From: Boletus sp. NGJ
Lineage: Eukaryota > Basidiomycota > Agaricomycetes > Boletales > Boletaceae
Assembly (NCBI GenBank): GCA_019096195.1
Contig: JAGTXK010000050.1
Location: 310,001-374,000, forward strand
Direction: 5' to 3'
DNA length: 64,000 nucleotides
In this document: piece by piece, positions 10,166 to 23,400 of the stretch
Position numbering within the stretch: the first letter of the stretch is position 1
Layout of the letters: the number at the start of each line of letters is the position of its first letter
The notes under the pieces: model-generated
Database searches by the model: none
The model's input: the letters and a program-made list of their open reading frames with translations, nothing else
What the model was told of the DNA's origin: nothing
Translations under genes and position numbers: made by a program

Positions 10166-12586
10166 TCATCGCCCCATCATGTTCATCCCATTACCATCGA
10201 GATGGCTTGACATGAACGACGACCAAAAGTCATTGTCGAAGAAAATATCCGAGCCCATAAAATAATTGTGATCGCTCGTCAAGATGTTGGAAAAGGTGTG
10301 CTGAGGGTCCATCGGGGTGAGGCCACCTCCCGCACTGACGCCCGTAGCCGGGCTCCCTGCTGCATACCCACCCGTACCCATTCCACTCGACACGCTCGCA
10401 CTCCTACTCGTACCCGAGGAGCCAAACTCTGCCCGAGTAGTCGTAGTAAAATGCTGCACTATCGGCCTTGAAAACTCCTTTTGCTCCCTTTCTGATCTCT
10501 CAATCCTCCTATTAAAGGAGAGAACACCCGCCTCGATTATCCGAGCGCACTTGGCAGCGATGTGGTCAGGTGAACAGGCGATGAGCGACAACCTCTCGAT
10601 TATCTTCGCCAATATCGAATCCGAAGAGCCTGCCATCTGTTGACCTGCGTTCTCGAGCACGCTCCATTTCGACAGGATAACAAAGATCGTGGCAAAAGTA
10701 ATCATGCTGAACAGACTGTCGGGAGCAGCGCTCATCAGTGCGAGCTCGGGACGTGAGATTGTCGCGATTAATATTGCTTCGCTGAGTACGAGGGCATGGT
10801 GCCCCCAACTTTGTGCAAGGTTGACGCCATTGTGCTCAGCGACGAGAAACCAAGGGTTTTGGCCGTCGGATTTAGTGAGCGTAAGCTTGGTTTCCATGAG
10901 TGCGTGTACGAGGACGAGGAGTCGACATGACTGGTAGTAGATATGAAGCATCTGGGAATAAAAGACTTCGTGTTCTGCTAGGACTGGGCGTCAGGGTCAG
11001 GACTACTTGTTCATGTAAAGTCTGGGAACCAGAAGGGCATGACGAAAGAGAGTCAACGGAAAGCGTACCTGGAAGTGGGGAGATGAAACGTTCGACAACG
11101 TCCATGTGAACAAGGAAATCGAGCACTTCTTTATAGAAGATACCAAGCTCATCGATAGACCGTAGTCGTATCGAAAGCCCCTGTTGGGTGAGGGTGAAAA
11201 GTTGGCAGAAAAGAGATAATCTTAAGTCTCGAGTTGAGCCAATGGTAGCGTACGATGTTGTATCGAGGGCATCGTATGTCAGACTTTGGCAATCTGATAT
11301 GGGTTCCCGGCCAGTGCCAGCACAGAGACTTCAAACCCCAGTAAATCGGCTCATATCACAAGCGAGGGTAGCATCAACTTACATTGACTCGACGGTATTA
11401 AGGGCAACCCACTGAAATTCGATGCGACATGGTCAATGCATGTTCAGAGACTGATCTGGAGGACGCACTAGTCGTGCTTTATCGAGAGCTTCGACGAGTT
11501 CTGCGCTTGGTGGCTCGTTCGGCTTTTTCTGATTACGAAGCGTCTGAGCATACACCATAGCTTCGCTTAGACGAAGATTCATGGCCATGCTGACCGCCGT
11601 TGCAGCTATTAGTCTTCCGTCACGGGGTTCCTTTGGTGTTGTGTCGCCGACGGGCTCCCACAGTGAGAGTATGAGGATGGCATGAATCGCATCTGTGGAA
11701 GGTAGTGGACTGAAGGATTGCCTAAGGACAACTTCGTCGGCTAAGCTGTAGAGCTGCGGAGTGACGATGGAGCGTATTGAAGGCTCTAGATGCCGAGAGG
11801 CTACGCAACATTGAGCAAGGCGCAACAAGGGACCATCATTGCTGTTGCCCGGTTGCAAGTTCAGCCAAGGGCTGTAACGTTCCTGAAATCTGATGGTAGG
11901 CATGTCTGATGAAAAAAATGCCAAGTGCAAAAAACGGCTGATACACACATGTCAACCAAGTAATTGACCTGCTCACGACCCAGTACGTGGAGAAGTGTCT
12001 GATCGACCTTGCTCCGAGAGGACTCTGCGGTATTTGTTCCACTGCGCGTCAGTGCTTGTATGGCAAGCATAGGAACCATAGTGCTTTCGAAACCGCCAGG
12101 AAGCTTCAAGAAACCCCATGGGGAGTGTTTTTCAGACAGGAGACGTTCCGGATGCAGCAACTCGACCTCTTCCACGTCGCGCGGTGGCACTCTGAATGGA
12201 GGTAAAGTATCCGACGGTGTGTCTCCCCAAACCTTGAGGTGTCTTCTCGCTTCATCTGTTGTGACATCCTGTGGCTGCTTAGGAAGCGGGACGGAGGATC
12301 TCCGATCGATACTAGGCTGAGCTGGGATCTCGGGCTGTTGACCACGTGCAGGAGAAGGCCCAGGAGAGGGCCCGGAGCCCTCTTCGAAGGAACAGGAGAG
12401 ACTGAGTACTTTGCAGCGGTGGCATTGAGCACCAGAATTGTCGCCATCAAGCATTTCGCACCGTGTTTTGTGCTTCCGGCAAGATAGACAGGCTTGAGCT
12501 GCTTTTGCTCGTTTTGCGGGAGCCGCGCGTGGAGAGTGGGCACGTTTTGAACCGACCATGGGCTCGTGCATGTCTCGAGTGGCCAT
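10166..12586 (-). CDS. Zn2Cys6 fungal transcription factor
   Basis: A Gal4-type zinc-cluster regulator. Residues about 20-65 hold the binuclear cluster: ACLSCRKHKTRCEM, then CHRCKVLSLSC. The spacing is C-x2-C-x6-C, a loop, then C-x2-C-x6-C. A Pro-rich linker and a middle homology region with mostly helical sequence follow (VNYLVD; WLNLQPGN; LRLSEAMVYAQTL; GTGREPISDCQSLTYDAL; MLHIYYQSCRLLVLVHAL). The tail is Gly/Ser-rich and ends GNGMNMMGR. Inferred exons are 12586-11947, 11905-11469, 11411-11383, 11328-11069 and 10965-10166; they sum to 721 codons in frame, which supports the model. The first intron (41 nt) is the least certain. The frame is open upstream to 12709, but MATRDM at 12586 is the likelier start. 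The target genes are unknown. Confidence 0.88.
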
Positions 12587-14866
12587 GGTGAAGGTAAAGA
12601 CGAAAGAGTCAACTTTGTTAGCTTGAATACTTGACCTCGCGCCGGCAAGGTGACTGCGGCAAGACATTGCACCCGTTTCAAAGTCAGCGAGAGAGTCCCT
12701 CAACGTCAAAGCCTATCTCAGCCCACGCTAAACTTGTTCGCTTACAATCGTTCAACCACTAACCAGCTCATCGTCGGCCACAACGAGCATACCACCTCTC
12801 CGTCAGGCCACTCGACGCGCATCTCATCCTTGAGCGCTGTGAATTTCTTGGAACACTGCCGAGATGAGTCAGGTTGCTGACGCGAACCTGTACGTTTTTC
12901 TTCTGATAGCGACCCTAGCTGTCTGATGGTCCTGTGTCGTCCAAGGGTCAGCCATTGACAGTGAACGGACTCGCAACAAACGAACCACGGTGAATACCAC
13001 ACAGCTGGGCCCCGTAATATCTCGGGACTGTGTGGAGCGAGGATATCATACTGCACCTTGGAGGTATGTCATTTTTTGCCAGTTCGATTCGAGTTGTTAA
13101 GTTCAAGGAGGGCGAAGAAGCGAAGGCCAAGGTGTCCAGTGAATTAGAAGTCTCTCAACTTGCTATATCCGGGTGTGCTTACGGGTACTCGGTGAGTAGT
13201 AGGCCATAGGCCATAATAAGAACGGCCGCAATCCAAGCCCAAGTTCTGCAACAGCTGGACGCAAGATGTTGTGCCGGCATACAAGGTACCAGAGTCACAC
13301 GTTTCGTCCATTTGCCGAGAACTCGTCTCCCACATCGTGTACTCCTCGTTCAGCGAACTTCCTCAAGTATGACAAACCTTAATACCAGGTCGATCAGGGT
13401 GGGAGAGTTGTATACCCGATGAAACTTTTCACACTGGCAGGCTCACTTATTGCCTTCATATCACCTCGGTCAGCAATTAATCGTAGCTCAGAGTTGGAAC
13501 AGCATGTTAGGGTAAGTCATTGTCTGGTGTGTTTTTGACTATTGCTTTTGCCCCATATGGTTTGAGCACAGGTCGCCGGTTTCTTCGAGTGAGCAGATGT
13601 ACACATTTATGCCAATCCCTTGTCTCCGCGGTCTTCCTGAACTTAAAGGAAACGACGTGCTGTAACCTCTAGCTTCCGGGCCTGGTGTGTGTGCAGTGAC
13701 CCAGTCAGGTTAGCGATCGGCGCCGAAGCGTTGAAGTCTTGTTGAGAATGGAGCCGGGATATTCTTCACCCCATCACCAGTACATATTTATATCCTTTCA
13801 GCGTCAAAACAGGTTTCAAGTCACTGACAAGAATGCTCATCATATAGTAGGGCAGAATCCTTTCTGTCTCGAAGAGCTCGCTACAAGGTATTCAAAACAC
13901 ATTGTTCACCCGATTATTGTAGCTCGTAACTATGACCCTTACGACGAGAACCATTCGGCGTTTGAGAGGACAGAGATGTCTAACCCGTTTGTCCCTTACG
14001 TCAAACTCGGACGTGGAGTGGCATCTTACTCCCCACCTGCACAAACTCAGAGAGCAAGGTAAAGTCATCGATTCCAATCCGGGACGATATGATATTGATC
14101 TCACATGGCTGTCTGCTGTCAATGTTATTACCCGTCGTCAATCAGCTACCTGTCTTTTCCTTAGCCGCAATACCCGTGCCCGCGTCCCATTTCGACATTT
14201 CCATTTCTGCAGACGCTTATCCCCCCCCAGAAATAGATGGGGATATAAGTCGCACCGAAAAACGTACAAGATCGCTCTCAGTCTACTTTGATTATTAGAG
14301 GAAATTCTCCTGACTCGCCGAGTTCTGCCACGCTCTGCCGTGCTGTCTGGAAACCAGCCTTTTTGAAGGACCGCTACACTTCACCCCCAGTGGGCGACTA
14401 CAAATTCTTGATAAGATAGTCAAATACAGATATATGTACAAAGTATTATCGTAAAAATGTTGACAATGCTTCGTCCCCATCTTCCTGCGACTTCTTTTTT
14501 TTTCCAAAAAGTTGTTGCTGGATTACTATCTTCTACATATTACCTTGCTGACAAGGTCTCGTCTGCCAAACGTCAACCTCAGCAAATAAGTTATATAATC
14601 ATGTTCCCTGCTATCAACCCCTGACGGCATCGCTGTCCCTAGACTAACTTGAAATATGGACAACACCCTCAAACGCGGTCCGCGCTGGGCAAGTTGACTC
14701 GAAGATCCGAAGCTCCAACTTCAAAGAGTACAGCGTCTTTGAGCCCCACTGTCCCTGCCCCTCTGTCAAGTCAAGTGCTTTATAGAATTCATGAGGTGCC
14801 ATTCACGAGATATGTTTATACCTTTAGGTAAATATCTCAAGTGGACAAAGTTTGTGAGTGGTTTAA
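12587..14866. other. Intergenic stretch with no confident gene
   Basis: The minus strand has several short open stretches (13335-13144, 13130-12948, 13056-12742) separated by intron-like GT...AG segments. They begin MWETSSRQMDETCDSG and end CSLWPTMSWLVVERL, so a small spliced gene is possible, but I recognise no domain. A plus-strand frame at 13739-14062 also has no recognisable domain. The rest appears to be plain intergenic DNA. Confidence 0.4.
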
Positions 14867-15774
14867 TTTTTGCCGGGCCCCGTGCTGCACGTGCACCCTC
14901 AGCAAAGGTGCTGGTGTCCCCATGGCTCACTTCGTGGCGTGGACGGCGCTTTGCGGCATACTCCAAGCGCTGTCACCGTTGATTTCCGAGGAAAACTCCA
15001 CCAGTACAGAGTGGACAATCCGCGTCTTCCTAACGTCTGTTGACACCTCTCAAACTCTTTTCCTTTTGTGGACCAGACTCGGATTTAACCTTGCCGCTTG
15101 AGTCGTGCTGTGCTCTACTCTCCGGGCCGTCTATTCATCTCCAGAAGAGAGACAGATACTGTTTTTTTCGCTCCCACCCAAACATTCCTGCTTTTGGGTT
15201 CTACCAGTACTCTGGACGCCTCCCTGGTCTTTGTTTCCGTTCTATCTCCTCCAATCAGCGAAATTCTCACAAGCAAGGTACAATGACTTCTCGTAAAGCG
15301 AACAAATCGCGCTTGATGTGATGGAAATTGATGGCGGCGGCCCACACAACAATTTAAGATTCATCATCATTCACGTCCGGTATTTCCGTGTTACTCAGAG
15401 AAATGAACGTAACCGTGGATATTATGGGATTATGGAAATACTCACAACTGTAGGGATGTTGAAATAAAGGGACTCTCCCGAGCGTTCTGATTGGTCGAGA
15501 AGCAGCTCACCGAGATCGAAACGGCCGATCACTACACGGAGGACCCATACATGTGACTCGCAGATCACAAGGATTACTTGCTGGCCCGGTTGTCGTGTTC
15601 ATTGTCCTACGGTTGTCATATCTTGACAAGCGCAAGTACTTCGTTCTGATGGGCCCGTCCCCGCTCAGCCTTGGCAAATTCTTACTCCCATGGATGTGTT
15701 TGCAATTCACGGAAATCGCTCCGTGACTTTTACCGAACGTCATGGGGATGACATGCTCAAGCTCTCCGTCAAGG

Positions 15775-15782
15775 TATAAAAG
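15775..15782 (+). promoter_or_regulatory. TATA box of hydrophobin copy A
   Basis: TATAAAAG lies 74 bp upstream of the hydrophobin start codon and is preserved in copy B (51313-51320). A strong TATA box fits the high, regulated expression usual for hydrophobins. Confidence 0.6.
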
Positions 15783-15855
15783 CCAAGCCTTACAACGCTA
15801 CCAACCCCATTCACACAAGCCAGTTCATTCAGTTCTAGCCATTCACATCCTCATC

Positions 15856-16290
15856 ATGTTTGCCAAATCCTTTGTCGCGACTACCCTCCTCGCTCTTGCT
15901 GCAACCACTGTTGCCACTTCGTCGTCCAGCCAGTGTACAACTGGACCGATCCAGTGCTGCGACAGCACCACGTCTACCATCACCCCCTCCCTTGCTACTT
16001 TATTGGGCTCGCTGGGTATTGACGTCTCGAGCGTCGCAGTCCCGATCGGCATCACCTGCGTCCCCATCGTTGGCAGCGGTGCCACATGGTAGGTTGCCCT
16101 TGTCACCGCCAAGAACTTGCATGCTGACCCAAATTTACAGCATTAATGAACCTGTCTGCTGCGAAAACAACAGTTTCAGTAAGCAATTTTAAAAAAATAC
16201 AGCGCATGTCTCATTTGTGTCGGTGCTCACTCCTTTATCACAGACGGTGTCGTTGCGCTCGGCTGCAGCCCTGTCAATATTATCCTCTAA
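15856..16290 (+). CDS. Class I hydrophobin, copy A
   Basis: A small secreted amphipathic protein that assembles into films on aerial hyphae and at air-water interfaces. Three exons (15856-16088, 16141-16178, 16244-16290) give 105 residues. Residues 1-20 are a signal peptide (MFAKSFVATTLLALAATTVA). The eight cysteines are at 27, 34, 35, 68, 78, 84, 85 and 98. The spacing C-x6-CC-x32-C-x9-C-x5-CC-x12-C fits class I. The fourth-to-fifth cysteine segment is completed by splicing (GATC, then INEPVCC). It differs from copy B by seven mostly conservative residues, so both copies look functional. Confidence 0.95.
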
Positions 16291-16660
16291 CTTTCTTGCT
16301 CTGCTGAGATGTTGATGATGGAGAGTGAGGTTACTACCTTTTGCAAAATGTAATCGTCCGAATCGATCTATCCTTCATCTGTCTTCCATTCATGTGCATG
16401 AGCCCCTGAGAGTATTTGGATGACCGTTATACGCCGCGCCGCACATAAGCCTCTGTCTACACAAATGAAACGGATATAATTTACGATTGGGCGGTAAATG
16501 CGACGGTATGACCGTACGTACATTGTGGTACCTAAAGGAAGTAGGTATCTAAATGCCATTTTGTTTTCATACAGTTCCTGATCTGCACTAGTCAAACTAC
16601 GAGAGTCCTCCCACCGTCTTTCTATCCCACGAAGACTTTTCCATCCTGATTTTCACCTCC
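16291..16660 (+). other. Hydrophobin 3' flank
   Basis: Non-coding stretch between the hydrophobin gene and the decayed gene, shared with copy B (51829-52205). It probably holds the 3' untranslated region. Nothing else is seen. Confidence 0.5.
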
Positions 16661-17138
16661 ATGACCCCTTCATACTCCGCCAGTCACCCCTCCGGACCCC
16701 AGCTACAACTACTGGAGTCAAATTACAAGTGTGTGTCTATCTGGATCCGAAAGGTTCTGCCAGCAGGTTCAATCCGCGCCATGTCAGCCGTGACCCAAAC
16801 TTTGCTCGCCATGAGTGTTTCCGAAGCTTACACTTCCCGGTTCAACGCCGTCTCTGAAAAAATGGGCCAGATGTACATCTGAGACAATGAACATTGCCGT
16901 TGAGATGGTTTGACGAGAGACAGGCAATAACAACGAGATGGTGGAGTGAGTGATGGTTCGATGACTACACAACCAAGCACCGAACGTCCTAGCTTACCCG
17001 GCTCCGCTACAAGTCTCAAACGTGGACATCCCGAAGATCCTTTCGAAGCGAACAAACACATCCGACACGAGTTTGCGACACTCCCGACGCAAACTCCATC
17101 AATGATCGCGATGCCCTGCTATTTCCAGGAGTACTACA
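16661..17138 (+). pseudogene. Start of a nuclease/kinase-like gene, copy A, cut off
   Basis: Matches the beginning of the gene remnant at 52206-53370 (MTPSYSASHPSGPQLQLLES, later HPEDPFEANKHIRHEFA and MIAMPCYFQEYY). It stops abruptly at 17138, where the AT-rich transposon island begins, so the downstream domains are absent. A 47-nt intron (about 16949-16995) is recognisable. The frame is also disturbed between the first and later parts. It is a dead copy. Confidence 0.7.
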
Positions 17139-17494
17139 CTACAAAAATTAAATACATTATTTGAAAGTGTTGAGTTTAAGTAAGCTATACACCAAATGTG
17201 GGGTACAAGCTACATCTGGCCGAGCATATAGTGTGGCGGCAAGGGGCACAACACCAGAATATTGAGGGCATGTCCCCTTGTATTGCAGACAAGTAAATAG
17301 CTTAGAAAATCAATAGAATACACTAGTATAAGTATGAAGGCTACCAGAGGGGACTAATAAGAGTTCTGTGCCCTTCATTCCCTCACATCCCATTCATACG
17401 AACTCAGTCCTAATTGTGGGAATCATCTTATCCTATTCGTATCTACCAATACTACTACAGAAAGTGTCCTGGATGCTATTACCTCTGAGATCAG

Positions 17495-17660
17495 TGTTAG
17501 CGACACTGGTAACAGGAACACTTCTACCAAGTGTGTGCTGATGGACACTGCTGATTAGCACTGGACTCCTTGTGACGCTGATCCTGTTGATGCTACTCCT
17601 TCAGTGTTTGTCAATGGACACTCCCCTTTAGTGCTCCAATGTCTGTGACACTAGATCACA
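17495..17660. repeat. Cluster of GACACT / AGTGT motifs near the Tnp2 element's end
   Basis: The hexamer GACACT occurs four times and AGTGT at least twice within about 165 bp, in both orientations. Subterminal clusters of short motifs in both orientations are where CACTA transposases bind. I infer this is a subterminal region; no terminal CACTA repeat is confirmed. Confidence 0.4.
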
Positions 17661-18438
17661 TTGTTTGTAACAATAAGACAAGAAACATATACATACTACA
17701 TATGACATAACTGGGATCTTAGGATAATGAATTTGACAGACTGAGATACCCTAGCTACACATCAACCTCACCTGGGCCTTCCAAGCATCAGTAAAATTAA
17801 ATGTGTTTTAATCTGGCTTATTTTAGCTAATTCTGCTTGTCAAATTGCAAAGTATATTCAATACCATGGCCATATGTTCCAGAACATTAGAAACATCAAC
17901 TACAATCAAACTATTTTACTTTTCAACAAAATGGAGCTTAGAATTTGTTTCTGTGTCAGATTTGGAAATGTTGTGCAAGTCAATAAGCTGAATAAGACAG
18001 ATTAAGATGCATGTGATTTTACTGATAAAAAACACCCACTCAGCAAAGGTTCTTGTGGCCATTGATAATCCCCCATTGCCCACCTACTGGTACCAAGCCT
18101 ATCACTGCTTTGAAGCTGTGAATGTCAGTCACAATCACTACCTTATTTGCAACAATGAAGCTATTCTTCAATGGTGTCTGGTGAGTCTCTGCTTCAATTT
18201 CCCATGGCAATATCTGTGCAAAAACGAGTGTTTTGTTGTTAGGCATCCTGAAGAAAAGATCCTGAGCATGAAAATCTTCTCAAGATTGCCATACTGGACT
18301 TGGTGAATTGAAGTTCCATTTCATGCCTCGAGCTCAAACTTGTACTGAGATCTGTCAGGATTATTAGATCAATGTGAGGATCTGTATCTATGTACCTTGA
18401 TGTAGCAGTTCCTTCTTTCTGTGATACCCAGTCTCCTA

Positions 18439-18815
18439 GCACATCAGCAAATCCATGATTTTGCCACAGTGCCATGGTGGCTACAGTGCTATATAGTACA
18501 GTACTATACAGCGGTTACAGTTGAGGTCCATTAACAATATTTGTTCTATAGCAAAATTAATCATTTTTAAGCACTTTTGGTGTAACTGTATAGTGGGGAC
18601 CTAACTGTACCACTGTACTGCCTGTACAGTGGCACAGTGATTTACAATGGTACAGTTAGGTCCCCAGTGTACAGTTACACCAAAAGTGCTTAAAAATGAT
18701 TAATTTTGCTATAGGACAAATATTGTTAGTGCCTGACCTCAACTGTAGCCACTGTACAGTACTGTACAGCACTGTAGTCACTGTGGCACTGTGGCAAAAT
18801 CATTGATTTGCTGAT
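18439..18815. repeat. Large imperfect inverted repeat (fold-back element)
   Basis: Two arms of about 170-180 bp (about 18439-18618 and 18643-18815) are reverse complements with few mismatches, separated by about 25 bp. Shared sequence includes gattttgccacagtgcc and aattaatcatttttaagc. It lies inside the 3' part of the Tnp2 transposase, so it is probably a fold-back MITE inserted there. It has no coding capacity. Confidence 0.85.
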
Positions 18816-19910
18816 GCAACTGCCCTTGTTTGAAACAAATTGCCCCCTCCTTGTATCCTGAGCTTGTCAGTGAAAAGAGCAGGAATGCTGATATGTTTCT
18901 TGACCTCAATTTCATGCTTTCCTAAGACTATTGCCAGATAATGTGCAATTTTTTGCTGAAGCAGTGGATCATTTGTAGTATTTGCTGTGAATGGTACATG
19001 CAGAACATAATCATCATCTGAACAATTATGTGCATGGATTCAGTGCAGCCTGGTTTGAATAACAAAATATGATGACTTACACCTCTTGAACATCACCAAG
19101 TGAGTTCATCAGATACTTCATAGCACACAGAGAGCTGTTCAAGGGTGATTGAATCTTGCACCACACAATTGAGATTGCTCCAGAATTGGCTTCAAGAGCA
19201 GAGAGCATGGTGGAGAGTGCCACTGTACTGTTCCATGAAAAATATCCATGTTGACCAGATGGAACCATAGTAGTGAATGTTGTCTGCAATATGAAGAAGC
19301 CCATGGATTGTGAGTGTGCAGGCTGATAGATGTTTGATCTAATACTGATAATAATATCTTAGTAATATCTGTGAATTTACTATGCCATGAAACTAGAAAG
19401 AATGGCATACTTTTCATACTTCTCAACCCATTTGTACAGCCTTGCTTCAATATTGTTGAGCTATTGCACAGTCATGTTGAATTGCAGTGTAATTTCCATC
19501 AACATGCCAAGTTTGTGCACACTATATGTATGTAGTCCTTTTTTTGGGAAGCAGTTTTTAAGGAGATATGGTGCCAAATATACAAACCAGAAGCACCAAG
19601 ATTCCACTGTAAAGGCAGAATGATTAGTGGTGATGTTGTCAAGTGCATGAACAAATAATGTGGAAATGTGTCAAACTGCAGTGGCAGTCTCCTCTCTGAT
19701 TCTTTTCCAAATGTGGAGTGTGATTCTGAACTTGCCATTGCCAATATTTAATCCTTTGAACTCTCCAGTCCAAGGATTGATATGATATGAGGTGATGTTT
19801 TTGAGTAATAAATGGAACCATTCCCAAGGAATGGAATATGTGAAGTCAAGTGAACCAACCCTGTGCAAAGCAGGGAGATCATAGATTCCTGTATCCTTTG
19901 TGATCCTCTC

Positions 19911-20485
19911 TGTTATGATTCTTTCCTTTCTTTCCTTTCATCAGTTGTCCTCACTCTCATCTCATCCTTCTGACTTCCCCTGGGCCATTCACTACAGTGG
20001 GACCCCATGTAGTTGAAGCTCGTTTCTCTTATGATTGTACTTCTATGCTGACATCATATGGAAGATCCCTTCTTATTCCCACTCCATAGGATCTCTCTGA
20101 TGCTGCGGCTTACTCATCCTTTTCCCACAATTACTTTGTATATATAAACCTCGCACTCATAGTTGATTCTCCAATTTACACCTACTTGGTGAACTTCCAT
20201 CATTGTTCCTCTGGACCTCTATAAGTCGTTGTTCTACTTTGAGTGAACACTTTTTCTACATCTCAACTTCACTCTTTGTGAGTGAACTCTCAATCACGAC
20301 AAGGAAGATCCTTTGTCGCTGAACCCTCAACCCTACGACGAGGAAGACCCTCTGTCGTTGAACCCTTGACCCTACCTAGGGACCCTTCATCTCGTAGCTC
20401 CTTGGGCTACCTCCTTGACCTCTGTAGTTCGTCGCTACTCGACCATCCAAGTTAACGCCTGTCCCTACCCGGGGTAGTTGTAACA
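19911..20485 (+). repeat. Gypsy 1 5' LTR
   Basis: 575 bp, starting TGTTATGATTC and ending TGTAACA. A TATA-like tgtatatataaacc is at about 20138-20151. It matches 26580-27000 plus 34156-34309. Confidence 0.92.
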
Positions 20486-23400
20486 AAAGGTGTAAATTCT
20501 CTACCTTGAGGCTATTGCCATTATAGTCCTCCACCCACCATTGCTCACCAACGTCCTACTCTGAACCCTGTGTGGTGGAACTCTTGCACACATGCCGAGA
20601 CACCCCCCACCGACGACACCTCCTCTAACCATGAAGAGGAATCTTCAGACCTTGACCTTGACCTCCCATCCCAACAACAACAGGACGCAGCCCTTGACCT
20701 ATCACACCAACTCTCGAGTCGTCTACGCCTACTGAGAACTCCAACACCACTGTCCCTGACACCATTGATGGCAGTACCTTCGTTCTCCTTACCACCCCCT
20801 CCCTCGTCACCTATGTCTTCAGCGACCCGACCCACTGAACTCTGTATTGGTACATCCAAAGCCTATGATGGCTCCTTCAACACCTCTATACCTTGGTTGA
20901 ACACCATCCAGTTCTACCTTTATGTCAATGCCAAGGTCTACGACACTGATGCTAAACAGATCACCTTCGCCTTGTCCTACATGACCAAAGGACCGGCCCT
21001 CACCTGGGCTACTACCTATTGACAGAACGCCATCAACAGCGTCACCATCACTCTCGGCTTGTTTGCCGACTTCGTCACCACCTTTGAGAAAGCGTTCAAA
21101 CACCGTGACACCACTGGCAATGCCATTGCTTGGCTGTCTACCAAACGCATGGTTAAGAAGCAGGATAACTCTTATTCCCCCCCTCTCATGCAATATATGT
21201 TTGAGTTCCAGAACAATGCTTCCCTCGCCAAAATTACCAACCCAAATGTCCTCATCAGGTACTACTCCGCTGGGATTCTGTCAGAACTCATGCGACAAGT
21301 CATGTCCATGGACACAGTGCCCACCACCATCAAAGAATGGTACTCCTGAGCCATTCACTTCCAGACACAATGGGAAAGGGCTGATGAGATTGCCAAGAGG
21401 AACAACAAACCCTCTGCACACACCTACCACTCCTTTTCCTCACCCACCTCATCCAAACCCCAAGACCCTGATGCCATGGATGTCAACGCCGTCTCCATCC
21501 CCAAGTTAACCCCAGAAGAACGGAAACATTGCTTCGACCAAAAACTCTGCTTCTGCTGTCGACAACCGGGTCATATCACCACTGCATGTACCACGTTCAC
21601 CTCTCCCATCAGGAAAGCGAAGACCCCCCCCACCAAAAAGGTCAGGGTTGTTGAACAAGAGGAAGGAGACTCTGATGGAGAGACCATCGGACAAGTCTCT
21701 TTGGGTTTTTGAATCAGAAAACACCCTCGACGCATGTTTTCCCCTCTCTTAGTTGTGTTGCTGTAACAGTAGAGTTGAAATTGAAAGGCATTTGCATTCC
21801 TGTTCAACTCCTTGTCCCTGCACATGCTAAGAAAGCCGTCGATACCAGAGCCCTCATAGACAGTGGTGCAGAAATCTCCTGCATTGACTACCAATTCATG
21901 CGGAAGCACAAACTCCTGACCACATGACTCCACACCCCCATCCACGTCCGAAACACTGACACCTCATTCAACAAGAATGGGGACATTAAATTCACGTGTG
22001 ACCTCTTCATCAACATTAAGGGCGTCTTCCTGCGAACGACCCTTCATGTCATCTCCTGCAGACAAGAGAACATCATCCTCAGCCAACCTTGGCTCCGTTC
22101 CTGTAACCCAACCATTGACTGGGTGGCTAACATCCTCACCCTTGACGAAACCCTTGACCAGTCTGCTGACCTCTACCACACGAGGACCAGACCAACCCCC
22201 GCTAAAACGGACATACCCTTGTCTTGGCTGGGTCACACTGACGTGAACCTCAGGACCTGTTACCATCTTTGTGGCTTCCTCCAAAAGGAGACTGATGAAC
22301 GAGAGTATCTACAAAACATGGATCGAAACCGCGTTATGCACCAAATCATCCAGGGGGGTTACAAATATGTTGCCTCCTCTGTTGTTGCCAAACTCACAAT
22401 TGCCACCGAACTCACCAAAGCTGCTGAGAAGGCAAAACCCAAGCCAACCCTCCCTGCCGCATATGCCGACTATGCCTCTGTCTTCTCGAAGGAGGCCACT
22501 GACCATGTTCCCCCGTCGCGTCCATATGACCACGAGATCAATGTCAAGGAAACTTTTATCCCAAAGATTGGAAAAGTCTACCCCCTTTCTCCTCATGAAC
22601 AGAAAGTAATCAAGGACTTCCTCGATGAACATCTCAAAATGGGAAAGATTTGCCCATTGGCCTCCCCCCAAGCCTCCCCCTTCTTCTTTGTCAAAAAGAA
22701 GAATGGTGATCTCCATCCATGCCAAGACTATCGGTACATTAATGAACACACCATTTGTGATGCCTACCCTCTTCCCTTGGTCTCTAACCTCATCGATAAG
22801 CTCAAGGGAGCGACTACCTTCACTAAGTTTGATGTTCGTTGGGGGTATAACAACGTGCATATCAAAGACGGCCATCAATGGAAAGCCGCTTTTGTTATGC
22901 ATCGAGGCCTCTATGAATCCACCGTCATGTTCTTTGGCCTCTGCAACTCCCCTGCAACTTTCCAACGATTCATGAATGACTCCTTCCAGGATATGATCGC
23001 CAAAGAATGGCTCATTATTTACATGGACGACCTCCTCATCTTCTCCCCAGACGATGCCCTACACACTAAATGAACCAAACACGTCCTACAATGGATGACC
23101 AAACTCGACCTTCATCTCAAGCTTGAGAAATGTACCTTTGCTATCAACGAAGTGGAATACCTTGGGATGATAGTCCACCCTAACCAGTTAGCCATGGACC
23201 CTGTTAAACTTGACGGGATTGCCAAGTGGCCTACCCCTTCTAAAGTCACTAGAGTCCAATCATTTCTCGGCTTCGCTAACTTCTACTGCCAGTTCATTCT
23301 GGACTACTCAACAATTGCCCATCCCCTCATTGACCTCACGAAACTCAATCGACCTTGGGCTTGGTCGGAAGAATGCCAAAACACATTTGACCACCTTAAG

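Larger units (their letters stand above)
14867..17138 (+). repeat. Duplicated block, copy A
   Basis: About 2.27 kb closely match copy B at 50226-52717 in the same orientation, starting at gccgggccccgtg and ending at ctatttccaggag. The block contains an upstream non-coding part, a hydrophobin gene, and the start of a decayed nuclease/kinase-like gene. Copy A lacks the 196-bp MITE and the extra hairpin arm of copy B. Its right edge is the border of the transposon island. Sequence left of the block is unrelated between the copies. Confidence 0.9.

Noticed and set aside
15040-15321. 93-codon frame in duplicated block copy A
   Set aside because: Copy B has a different T-run length and loses the frame, and neither version shows a domain; treated as non-coding.
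16965-16990. TGGTTCGATGAC resembling a tRNA T-loop
   Set aside because: No acceptor, D-arm or anticodon stem can be formed around it; it lies in an intron.
22309-22965. 218-codon minus-strand frame in Gypsy 1
   Set aside because: Antisense shadow of the reverse transcriptase region.
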